Origin: Tepidibacillus_B infernus
GTDB lineage: Bacteria; Bacillota; Bacilli; Tepidibacillales; Tepidibacillaceae
Assembly: GCF_048898065.1 (NCBI RefSeq)
Contig: NZ_JBLWFI010000001.1
Span: 1,178,001-1,242,000, forward strand
DNA: 64,000 nt
Reading direction: 5' to 3'
The notes under the pieces: model-generated
What the model was told of the DNA's origin: nothing
The model's database searches: none
The model's input: only the letters and a program-made list of their open reading frames with translations
In this document: positions 45,043-54,100 of the stretch, piece after piece
Numbering within the stretch: the stretch's first letter is position 1
Layout: the number at the start of each line of letters is the position of its first letter
Translations under genes and position numbers: made by a program

Positions 45043-46047
45043 TTATTTTGAATATAGATGGCATGCAACGTAATGTCCTGATTTCACCTCCTTCATTACT
45101 GGTCTTATCTCTTGACACTCAGGCATTGCATATCGACATCTTGGATGAAATGCACAACCCTTTGGTGGGTTTTCTGGGCTTGGAACATCACCCGTCAATA
45201 CAATTCTTTCTTTTCGTCTTCCCGGATTGGGAACAGGAATCGCAGATAATAGTGCTTGTGTATATGGATGTAAAGGTTCTTGATATAATGTACGTTTATC
45301 TGTTAATTCCACAATGCGCCCCAGATACATGACACCGATACGATCACTCACATGTTTGACCACACTCAAATTATGAGCGATAAAAAGGTAAGTGAGTTGA
45401 AACTCCTCTTGTAGATCTTGCAGTAGATTTAATACTTGAGACTGTACTGAAACATCTAAGGCAGAGACCGGTTCGTCAGCGATGATTAACTTTGGCCGCA
45501 ATGCTAAAGCCCTAGCAATTCCTATTCGCTGTCTTTGGCCACCTGAGAATTCGTGTGGATACTTATAATATGTATCTGCTGGTAATCCTACCTTTTCTAA
45601 CAACTCCATCACTTGATCTTTCAATGCTTTATCTGATTGATTTGTATAATTGCGAATGGGTTCTGATATCAGACTACCTACCATCATCTTTGGATTTAAA
45701 GAAGCATAGGGATCTTGGAAAACCATTTGCATATCTTTTCGAATATCCCTTAACTGCTTTCCTCGAATTGTTGTAATATCTTTCCCTTGAAAAACGATCG
45801 ATCCAGATGTCGGGTCTTGTAGACGCAAAATCGTTCGGCCTGCTGAAGACTTCCCACAGCCAGATTCACCCACTAGACCGATCGTCTCACCATATTTTAA
45901 CTGCAGAGAAATATCATCGACTGCCTTTACCTCGCCAATTTGTTTACGAAAGAATCCGCCAAAGATCGGGTAATATTTTTTTAAATTTTTTACCTCTAGT
46001 AAATATTCCGAATTTTTTCGTTGTAGTGTATTTGAATTTGAACTCAT
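45043..46047 (-). CDS. appF: Oligopeptide ABC transporter ATPase AppF-like
   Basis: A 334-residue ABC ATPase with Walker A GESGCGKSSAG, signature FSGGQRQRIGIARA, Walker B LIIADEPVSALD and the C-terminal oligopeptide ATPase Cys motif (GCAFHPRCRYAMPEC). It follows appD by 3 bases. Confidence 0.92.
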   Translation of the reverse strand: MSSNSNTLQRKNSEYLLEVKNLKKYYPIFGGFFRKQIGEVKAVDDISLQLKYGETIGLVGESGCGKSSAGRTILRLQDPTSGSIVFQGKDITTIRGKQLRDIRKDMQMVFQDPYASLNPKMMVGSLISEPIRNYTNQSDKALKDQVMELLEKVGLPADTYYKYPHEFSGGQRQRIGIARALALRPKLIIADEPVSALDVSVQSQVLNLLQDLQEEFQLTYLFIAHNLSVVKHVSDRIGVMYLGRIVELTDKRTLYQEPLHPYTQALLSAIPVPNPGRRKERIVLTGDVPSPENPPKGCAFHPRCRYAMPECQEIRPVMKEVKSGHYVACHLYSK

Positions 46048-46050
46048 GAT

Positions 46051-47073
46051 CTAGACCCCCGTTTTCTTAGGATAGCTTTCTTGATATAGTAAACAGCGTA
46101 CAGTATGATTCGTATCTACCTCACCTAAGACTGGGGTAATTTGAGTACACTCTTCTTTAGCTACTGGACAACGATCTACAAACCTACAGCCTGTTCTTGG
46201 TAGATTTACAAGCGAAGGAACAATTCCTTTAATTGAATCTAGTCTTTCACGATCTTCATCTAATTTGGGAATCGATTGTAATAATAGTTTTAAATATGGG
46301 TGTTTTGGGGTGTTGAATATGAGTTCTACACTCCCTTGTTCCACGATTTGCCCTGCGTACATGACCACTACTTCATCAGCCATTTCGGCAACGACACCTA
46401 AATCATGAGTAATCAATAAAACAGCCATATCCATCTTTTGTTGAATATCTTTAATCAATTCAAGGATTTGGGCTTGAATCGTTACATCCAACGCAGTTGT
46501 TGGTTCATCGGCAATTAACAATTTAGGGTTACAAGCGATCGCCATAGCGATCATCACCCGTTGGCGCATTCCCCCGGAAAGTTGGTGAGGGTATTCATCA
46601 ATCACCTTTTCTGCCCTAGGAATACCTACTTGTTTTAACAATTGTATACTTCTTTTGCGTGCCTCATCCTTTGAAAGATCGAAATGGTTAAGTAGTGCTT
46701 CTTCAAGTTGAAATCCTATAGAAAAGACAGGGTTTAGAGAAGTCATCGGTTCCTGAAAAATCATTCCTATATCTTTACCACGTATATCGTTCATTTCCTC
46801 TTGGGAAAGTTTGGTTAAATCTTGACCATTAAAAATGATTTCTCCGCCAACTACCTTACCGATCCCTTTTGGCAGCAAGTTCATTATAGAAAGGGCTAAT
46901 ACACTTTTGCCGCAACCTGATTCACCTACGATACATATAACCTTTCCAGGTGTAACATCTAATGAAATATCTTCTATAGCATTATAAAATTTTCCCCCAA
47001 TAAGAAATCCTGTGTTCAACTTTTTAACCTTTAATACGGTTGATGCTGTTAAGTTGTTCTCTCTCTGGTTCAT
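46051..47073 (-). CDS. appD: Oligopeptide ABC transporter ATPase AppD-like
   Basis: A 340-residue ABC ATPase with Walker A GESGCGKSVLA, signature LSGGMRQRVMIAMA, Walker B LLIADEPTTALD and a C-terminal cysteine motif (TGCRFVDRCPVAKEEC). First gene of the app operon; AAGAGGTG precedes the start. Confidence 0.92.
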   Translation of the reverse strand: MNQRENNLTASTVLKVKKLNTGFLIGGKFYNAIEDISLDVTPGKVICIVGESGCGKSVLALSIMNLLPKGIGKVVGGEIIFNGQDLTKLSQEEMNDIRGKDIGMIFQEPMTSLNPVFSIGFQLEEALLNHFDLSKDEARKRSIQLLKQVGIPRAEKVIDEYPHQLSGGMRQRVMIAMAIACNPKLLIADEPTTALDVTIQAQILELIKDIQQKMDMAVLLITHDLGVVAEMADEVVVMYAGQIVEQGSVELIFNTPKHPYLKLLLQSIPKLDEDRERLDSIKGIVPSLVNLPRTGCRFVDRCPVAKEECTQITPVLGEVDTNHTVRCLLYQESYPKKTGV

Positions 47074-47122
47074 GTTTCACCTCTTGGAATACAAAATATC
47101 GGAATTCGAAATAATTATAAAA

Positions 47123-47151
47123 ATTATCACAATAAATTAAAAAACTGTCAA
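47123..47151 (-). promoter_or_regulatory. Sigma-A promoter of appDFABC
   Basis: Perfect TTGACA, a 17-base spacer and GATAAT, about 50 bases before appD. Confidence 0.8.
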
Positions 47152-47176
47152 TAAGTTTTTAATATTCTAATAATAA

Positions 47177-47190
47177 TGAAAACGCTTACT
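47177..47190. promoter_or_regulatory. cre-like site upstream of the app promoter
   Basis: TGAAAACGCTTACT matches the cre consensus in 13 of 14 positions and lies about 25 bases upstream of the -35. Carbon control of peptide uptake is inferred. Confidence 0.4.
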
Positions 47191-47237
47191 TTTTTCTAAT
47201 TAATCTCTATGCTCTCATTTAAAATAAGTTTACAAAC

Positions 47238-47265
47238 AAAATGGATACCTAATTTTGGTATCCAT
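47238..47265 (-). terminator. Terminator after the 47280 ORF
   Basis: AAATGGATACC/GGTATCCATTT stem, 7-base loop, T-rich tail on the minus strand. Confidence 0.7.
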
Positions 47266-47279
47266 TTGGATCATGAGGA

Positions 47280-47543
47280 TCATGATTTTGTAAATTCAAG
47301 CTGGATCTTAGTATATAAAATCCCATTCATTTCATAGATTATAAAATCACGATGTATGTTATTTGCTAACTCTTGCAAAAACAAACGAATTAAATGAAGA
47401 TGATCTAAATCAATAGGTTCCTTTATAGTTATTGATGAAAAACAATCTAATTTTATTGTTTGAGGAGACTCTTCTATCGTTAAAGTAACTGGAAGCTCAT
47501 CCGTATTTTGATATTCAATAACATATTTACTCAACTTTCGCAC
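47280..47543 (-). pseudogene. ORF whose first codons lie in the IS end; probable 3' gene fragment
   Basis: The 87-residue frame begins at a GTG inside the left terminal repeat of the IS element (MRKLS comes from the IS), and no ribosome site precedes it. The remaining 82 residues are soluble and look like real protein (DELPVTLTIEESPQTI, LRLFLQELANNIHRDF). I infer that it is the 3' end of a gene whose 5' part was lost when the IS inserted; the 49064-49514 fragment on the other side is in the same orientation. Function unknown. Confidence 0.55.
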
Positions 47544-49063
47544 CTAGATAAAATGGTTAAATACAATTTCCTGTAGAGTTCATATCCATTTAAGTATAGT
47601 TCTTGACTTTACGTATAAAGGCATGAAAAAACACCCCAACGTTTGGTATAGTTGATTTGTCTAGAATCACAATTACCATACAGAAGAGGTGCCCTTTATA
47701 TGATAACGAATAATAATCAAAACAAGCAACTACCAAATGAATTAGCATCTACCTTTAAGGAACTTAGCGTGTTAAAACATTTAAGAAAAGCGGGTATTAC
47801 AAAGTCCTTCGGCTTTTCTTGTGCTTACCTTTTTCAATTGATTTTTAGTTTGATCTTTGAAAACAAAAATTGGTATCAAACTCTTGAAAGCAAGAAATCT
47901 GTTGACTATCCAGCTAAAGATGCAGTCTATCGATTTTTAAATCAGTCTACCTTTGCTTGGCGAAGATTTTTACTGTTCCTTAGTGTACACACCATTGGGA
48001 AAGTAACGAAGTTAACCAATCATAATCGTCCAAAAGTGTTAGTGTTAGATGATTCTGCTTATGAAAGAAACCGAAGTAAATCCGTTGAGCTACTAGCTCG
48101 ATGCTTTGATCACGCGTCTCAAAGAATGCGTTTCTATAAGGGATTCCGTATGCTTACTCTCGGATGGACAGACGGTGCTACTTTCATCCCAGTCGACTTT
48201 TCTTTACTAAGCTCGAAGAAAAGTCAGATTAACGGAATATCAACAAAGATTGATAAGCGTAGCTCTGGTTACAAACGAAGAGTAGAAGCGCTTCAAACAG
48301 CACCAGAACAGATACCTGCCATGATTCAAAGAGCCTTGAATGCTGGAATTGATGCTTCTTATGTGCTGATGGACACCTGGTTTACCCAGCAGCCTCTTAT
48401 TAAAAATATTAAAGAGTAAGGACTTGATGTAATTGGTATGGTTAAGAACTTGAAACAACGCTATCTTGTAAATGGTGAACGTGTAAGCCTAAAAGAGCTT
48501 TACCGTTTAGCGGAACCAGCATCAGGAAATAAAAGCATTCTCCGTTCTATTCATACAACTCAAGCAAATGGAGTACCTGTCAAAGTTGTGTTTGTTCGCA
48601 ACCGCAATAAAAAGAGCGATTGGCTAGCGATATTGAGTACAGATTGTACGCTTAGTGAACAAGAAATCATTCGTATATATGGGATGCGTTGGGATATTGA
48701 AGTCTTTTTCAAAACAAGTAAATCCCTATTGAAACTCCAGAAGGAGTTTCAAGGCCGTTCCTATGATTCCTTGATAAGTCACACTACAATTGTTTTTGCC
48801 AGATATATCGTACTTTCTTGGCAAAATCGATGTAGTACAGATGATCGAACACTAGGCGGTATATTTTATGAACTATGTGATGAAATCAGTGACCTTGATT
48901 GGGCTGTAGCACTACAGCAATTAATCGAGCTTCTTGAAAATGCCTTAAAAAAGAGCAGTAAAAAGATGCAAAAACTATTCAAAAGTCAATTACAACAATG
49001 GATTGCAGGCTTGCCTAACTATATCAAAGTCTACCTGTCTATTTCGGTCTGCGAAAGTTGAGT
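47529..49063 (+). mobile_element. IS4-family insertion sequence, 1535 bp
   Basis: Bounded by a perfect 14-bp terminal inverted repeat (ACTCAACTTTCGCA at 47529-47542, complement at 49050-49063) and carrying one transposase gene. The flanks show no convincing target-site duplication, which suggests an adjacent deletion or recombination after insertion. Confidence 0.9.
47700..49061 (+). pseudogene. IS4-family DDE transposase with internal stop codon
   Basis: 454 codons with an in-frame TAA at 48417-48419 (after IKNIKE; GLDVIGMVK continues in the same frame). Catalytic Asp residues are in LVLDDSAY and VLMDTWFTQ. The C-terminal part has the exact IS4 signature Y(2)R(3)E(6)K as YGMRWDIEVFFKTSK. 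ATG at 47700 follows AGAGGTG. The stop, probably a single C-to-T change from CAA or CAG, should inactivate the transposase. Confidence 0.9.
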
Positions 49064-49514
49064 TATTAATATCTTTCTCAGCAGATAATTCTTTTCCTAT
49101 ATTATAGAAACGTTGTACTTCCTTTTCTAAAGTATCCAATTTTTGTTGACGTGTCAGATTATTCTTAAGCTTATAAAGGAATTTACTTATTGTAAACTTA
49201 CTCTTACACACAAGAATATCATCAAGAAAAGCTTCTCTTGAAAGTAAGTCAATGTTATCTTGAAATAAACCAATCGTTTTATTCTGTGGCTTTCTTAAAA
49301 TTTGGAAAAGCTGCTCTTCCATTTGATTTAGGAATATATGATCAATAAAGATAATAGTATCATCGGGGTCTTGGTTTAATCTTAATTCCTTTTCCAATTG
49401 GATTAAATCTGTAATGATAAGTATCGGTTCAAATTCATTTTTAATGACATCCAAAAACTCTTCGTATTTTTTGATTGATTCTATACAGATGATCGTTTTT
49501 AAATTCGTCAACAA
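49064..49514 (-). pseudogene. Receiver-like/coiled-coil gene truncated by the IS
   Basis: TTG start after GAGGTG. About 150 native residues: an N-terminal receiver-like alpha/beta fold (TIICIESIKKYEEFLDVI, DDTIIFIDHIFLNQ) and a coiled linker ending FYNIGKELSAEKDIN, the kind of linker that normally precedes a GAF or output domain. After that the frame runs into the IS end. The output domain is missing, so this is an interrupted signalling gene. The typical phosphoacceptor context is not clear. Confidence 0.6.
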
Positions 49515-49523
49515 AATTGCACC

Positions 49524-49695
49524 TCATTCCTGAATCAATAAGAAGATAAAACCGATCATAGATATCAATACATCCATGAAAAGTTTTGCTATAAAATAGT
49601 TTAGGCTCATCCATGTACGCCATTTTCTATTATAATAAATAATTAATCCTATGATAATAGCCAATAATCCGATTAAAAAATATATAGAAAAAGAA
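49524..49695 (-). other. Fragment of a membrane protein ending at the scaffold gap
   Basis: On the gap-proximal side an open frame encodes a hydrophobic helix (FLIGLLAIIIGLIIYY), a basic loop (NRKWRTWMS) and a second helix (LISMIGFIFLLI) before a stop at 49524. It may be the C-terminus of the DUF3307 gene or of a separate gene; the 10 Ns prevent a decision. Confidence 0.45.
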
Positions 49696-49705
49696 NNNNN
49701 NNNNN
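49696..49705. other. 10-N scaffold gap
   Basis: Ten unknown bases; the true size is not given. Any protein crossing it is artificial. Confidence 0.99.
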
Positions 49706-50236
49706 AAAAGAAAAGCTTAGATAAAAAATAAAAAAAGAAACAATCCTTGTTAATTGGCCAACACCCTTTTCATTTCCATTAAAAAATTTTTTCTGGTATG
49801 CAGGAAAAATAGCTTTCAGTATAAACTGAATCAAAATTGCGGAAAAAGATGAGATAAAGACCAGAATAATAAGAAACTTGATGATTTGCACATCAATAAG
49901 CAAAGGTGGAGAAATTTTAACAATTATGGTGGATAACCAATATAGGATCATGATGTGCACGACTTGGTCCAAAATAAAATAGAGAAATGAACCTAAAGAA
50001 CTCTTAATGGATAGTTTTGATTTAAATGAGTCGATCATAAAATGGAGAATCCCGTTTAATAAAATAAATCCCAATATGTAAGAATTAAATGGGAATAGAA
50101 GAATCAGCATGCAAATTGTTATAATTGATGAATGAAGTAAATTCCATCTCCAATATTTTAGTTTATTTTCTGCAATTTTACCTGTTTGAAATGTAAAATC
50201 ACCTAGCAGGTGGCCTAATAGTAAGTAATAGAACAC
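49706..50236 (-). CDS. DUF3307 family membrane protein, truncated by gap
   Basis: At least 177 residues with several hydrophobic helices. The N-terminal motif LLLGHLLGDFTFQTGKIAENK and the LHFMIDSFK stretch are typical of DUF3307, usually about 230 aa. GTG start with AGAGGGG. The C-terminus is unknown because of the N run. Function uncharacterised. Confidence 0.75.
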
Positions 50237-50296
50237 ATCATTTACCCCTCTGTCTTATTTTAATATGCGAATGTATGCATACTTTAAAAAGTAGAT

Positions 50297-50327
50297 GAAA
50301 ACCCTCTTAATTTTTAAGAGGGTTTTC
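50297..50327 (-). terminator. Terminator of the riboswitch-controlled gene
   Basis: Perfect 12-bp stem GAAAACCCTCTT with a 7-base loop, ten bases after the stop. Confidence 0.85.
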
Positions 50328-50338
50328 ATGGATGATTA

Positions 50339-50734
50339 TCAGTCCCAATTATAACGTGAAAAATGCTCAGCCAAAATTTGTTGTTTCTTAACATGAATCT
50401 CAATATTTTCCCCTGTTGCCTGATCGTAAAGAAATCCATCGTATTTGTCTATTCTAATGTGAACCTTTTTAAAGAAATTTGGTGTGTCTGGGGCAAATTC
50501 AACATATCCTACCCCATTCTCAGCATAAACCTTGACATCAAAAGTGGCCGGCAACTTCGCTGGATCGATAAAATCCTTTTTAAACTCAACATTGACAAAG
50601 CCAACTTGATATCTGCCACCATCTTCTGTTACCGTAATCGTATCCGTATAAATCACTGGATTCTCAGCTGCCACAACTGGTATGCTTGAAAGCAAGAGTA
50701 CAAGTGCTGTGATAATGAACATCATTCTTTTCAT
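50339..50734 (-). CDS. Small secreted protein under a GEMM-I riboswitch
   Basis: 131 residues with a clear signal peptide (MKRMMFIITALVLLLSSIPVVAAENP; cleavage after AAA or AAE). The mature part of about 107 residues is beta-rich and acidic, without cysteines (VIYTDTITVTEDGGRYQV, VKVYAENGVGYVEF, HIRIDKYDGFLYD). I do not recognise a family. ATG at 50734 has AAAGGAGGTGAG at ideal spacing; the longer open frame runs into the terminator and is rejected. The riboswitch makes it a likely surface or extracellular-matrix protein responding to a cyclic dinucleotide. Confidence 0.75.
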   Translation of the reverse strand: MKRMMFIITALVLLLSSIPVVAAENPVIYTDTITVTEDGGRYQVGFVNVEFKKDFIDPAKLPATFDVKVYAENGVGYVEFAPDTPNFFKKVHIRIDKYDGFLYDQATGENIEIHVKKQQILAEHFSRYNWD

Positions 50735-50765
50735 TCGTCTCACCTCCTTTCGATCCTTATCGCTA

Positions 50766-50802
50766 AAAGAAAAGGCACCTATATGAACAAGCCATAGGCG
50801 CC
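50766..50802 (-). terminator. Expression-platform terminator of the GEMM riboswitch
   Basis: GGCGCCTAT/ATAGGTGCC stem (one G-U pair) followed by TTTTCTTTT, between the aptamer and the ribosome site. Confidence 0.8.
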
Positions 50803-50889
50803 AAGATGATTTGCTTATTAGACAAATCAATAAATAACTCAAGTCATGCTATTTAAAACGAACAAACGTTAAGCACAACTCTAGTATAC

Positions 50890-50985
50890 TTTGTTTCGGC
50901 AACCTGGCAATCATAGAATGATTATTCCTTAGACCCATGGCTTTGCGTCCTTACCTTTCGATAAGTTTGCTATTATCGACATCTA
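50890..50985 (-). ncRNA. GEMM-I cyclic-dinucleotide riboswitch aptamer (A20 variant)
   Basis: The minus strand shows the GEMM-I core in order: GCAAAC, a GAAA tetraloop hairpin, GGACGCAAAGCC (the C46-A47 step), GGGTCTAAGG, a variable hairpin and GGTTGCCG with the C92 ligand contact at 50899. The base just before GCAAAC, equivalent to G20, is A (complement of 50971). G20 recognises the second guanine of c-di-GMP; G20A relaxes or switches preference toward 3',3'-cGAMP in studied aptamers. It controls the small secreted protein at 50734 through a terminator. Confidence 0.9.
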
Positions 50986-51014
50986 TTAAGTTTTTACAAA
51001 AAACGACAAAATCG

Positions 51015-51043
51015 TTTCAATTCTTATCAATACCGTATATAAT
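51015..51043 (+). promoter_or_regulatory. Candidate promoter of the cyclase gene
   Basis: TTTCAA, a 17-base spacer and a perfect TATAAT on the plus strand, about 110 bases before the proposed ATT start. The -35 is weak. Confidence 0.5.
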
Positions 51044-51155
51044 AGATTTTGGAATGATTTACTAACTTTCTTTATGATAAATAAACCATAAACTTCACTT
51101 TTTGTCAATCAAAGAACCTAGTTTTTATCATTTTTTTACGCTAGGAGGGATTCTT

Positions 51156-54100
51156 ATTCTTTGTTTTAATTGCGGTTATCACTTACCATCAAATTATCCA
51201 AAGGAATGTCCTTTATGTGGGATGAAATTGCCAATAAAATGTTCTTCCTGTGATTCACCTAACCCCATCATGGCCAAGTTTTGCTTTAATTGTGGACATA
51301 AAATATCCCAATCAGAGATCGAAAGCTCTGTGCAAAACTATGAGATTCTTACGGAAAACAGAAAAAATGTAGCTGTCATCTTTGCTGATGTATCTGGATT
51401 TACGGCATTGTCGGAAAAAATGGATCCAGAGGAAGTTCGGGAAATCATCAATGAAACTTTTGCTTATATCACCAAACCTGTATATGAATTGGAAGGAACC
51501 ATCGACAAGTACATCGGTGACTGTGTGATGATTCTTTTCGGAGCAAAATATCCTCATAGCGATGACCCTTACAGAGCCGTCAGCTGTGGCATGAAGATGA
51601 TCGACTTAATCCAAGATTTTTCAAAAGAAAGACTATCCAGTAAAGGTGTAACATTAAATCTTTCCATCGGAATTAATTACGGCCAGGTTGTGACTGGAAG
51701 TGTGGGAAACTATTTTGATAAAGACTTTACCGTTATGGGAGATGTGGTCAATACAGCGCAAAGACTTCAAACTCAAGCAGCTGCTGGCACGATCCTTGTA
51801 TCAGAATCCGTCTATCAAGAAACAAATGATCAAATTGATTATTCTCCTGAAAAAGAGATCATTGCCAAAAACAAAGAAAAACCAGTAAAATGCTTCACCC
51901 CTCTTCATTTAAAAAGAGAAGCAGCTATTGATTCGCTGTTTTTAATCGAACGGGATGATGAAACGAACTTTCTGCATTCAATCTACAAACAACTGAATAG
52001 CACAGAGTATATTACCATTATCGGGGAGGCAGGAACTGGTAAAACAAGCCTGCTAAGAAGCTTTACGTCAGAACTAGACAATGAACTTAAAAAAAATTGG
52101 GTCGATATCAATGTTGGCTACAAAAACAAAATGTATTCGGTTCTGTCCAACATGATCTACCAAATGATGAACCTCCATCCTACTGAAAGTGAAAAGATAA
52201 AAGAAAACCGCCTAAAGTCGTATCTTAATTATCTCTTTCAAAACTCAAGCATTGGTGAGGAGGAGATTCAACGGAACTATCGTTTTTTAAGCTTGGTTAT
52301 GGGTTTAAAAAGAGACCATGAATTTCAGAATATCTTGAATGCGATGAACTATGAAGATATCAAAAGAGAAATATTCAATCAGATTTCTCTATTTATCAGA
52401 CAGGCCGCTTATAAAGAACCTTTTGTTATCATCATTGAGAATATCCACTGGGCAGACGCAAGATCAATGGAAATATTGACAAATCTGGTCAAAACACTGC
52501 CAGATGTGAAATCCCTTTTCATTTTTACTTCAAGATATGATATAGAAGAATTAAGTGATAGTGGCAAAGATAGCCATCCTATTCTGAATCTCAAACCGCT
52601 TAGTCCAACTGGAACAGAGAAACTAGCTTGCAAATTATTAAATTGTAGCCATCTTGATGAAGCATTGCTTCAAGCGATTATTCAATTTACAAAAGGATAT
52701 CCACTCCATATCAAAGAATATTTGATGGCTCTTAAAAGAAGAAAAACATTCTCTATTCAAGACGGAACCGCATCGATCGATGTATCCGAACTTCAGACGA
52801 TTCCTAACACCATTGAAAGCCTTATTTTAGCTAACTTATCTGATCTGGATGAACAGGCGAGAAACTTATTACAAATCGCTTCAGTTATCGGGAAAGAGTT
52901 TCATTTAACCTGGTTGACTCATTTAATGAATTCAACATCCACTGAAGATGTATTAGCGCTACCTGTGAAAATGAATATTATTTCACTGCAATCAGTCCAT
53001 ACCTCTTTAGGGATTGACAAAATCTATACATTCAATCAAGAAACGGTAAGAGAAGTCATATATCATAGTATGCTAAACAAAACAAAAATGGAATATCATA
53101 AAAAAATTGCTGAATGGCTTGAAATCAACTATGAAAAAGACCTTGAAAACTATTACGAACAATTAGCCACTCATTTTGAAAAAGCTGGTAGCCTAAGTAA
53201 AGCAAAAGAGTATTACTATAAAGCGGCTTTCAGATTAAAAAAGGAGTATCAATATACTAGTGCTTTAGACTTTTTTAAGAAATACCTTGAAATCAACGAG
53301 AAAACACAAAATAAAGAAACAGAGTCTAAAACGGTTCTTTCTCTCATCGAGATGGGAAATATTTATACTATCCTTGCCCAATATGACAAGGCATTAGATC
53401 ATCTTAAAAAAGCGCTTGAGATCGCAAATGTATCAGATGATATCTATCAGATTCAAATCATGATTGCGAATCTCTATAAAGAAAAGAGCCAATACGAAGA
53501 GGCATTGGCAATCTTAGATGAAATTCAGCCGAAAATGCGACAAAACAGAAATACGTATGGGAAATTACTGCAATTAAAATGCAATATTTTAAGAATTTTA
53601 GGAAATCCTGAAGCATTATCTTTTGCTGAAAAATCGGAGGAAATCTTATTAAAAACAAGGGATTACGAAAATCTAGCAGAAACGATGAGTCAAGCTGGAA
53701 TCATATACTTTATTAAAGGAGATATAGATAATTCTCTATTTTACTTAAATAAAGCTTATGATTATGCTGAAAAAATAAATAACCTTCGATTATTAGCTAG
53801 AATTTCAGGTAATTTAGGGATTATATACCATTCATCAGGAATAATATCTCAAGCCTTAAAAAATCTTAATAAATCAAAAGAAATATCTAAACAGATATCT
53901 AATATACAAAGTCATATAACCGCTCTTAACAATATAGGAATTTTATATATAGAAAAAGGCTTATTCGCTAAAGCAGAATTATTTTTGAAAGAAGCCATCA
54001 CGAAAGCTCAAAATGGAGTATCTATCTATTTAATGGACATCGCATTATTGAACTTAGGTGAGTTGATGTATGAAAAAGGAAATATAGACCAAGCTTTTGA

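Noticed and set aside
50735..50842. Longer start for the riboswitch-controlled secreted protein
   Set aside because: The extension would translate the terminator hairpin and hide the signal peptide; the ATG at 50734 has an ideal ribosome site.
51102..51155. N-terminal extension of the cyclase protein from TTG at 51102
   Set aside because: No ribosome site upstream, and the extension translates the AGGAGG itself.
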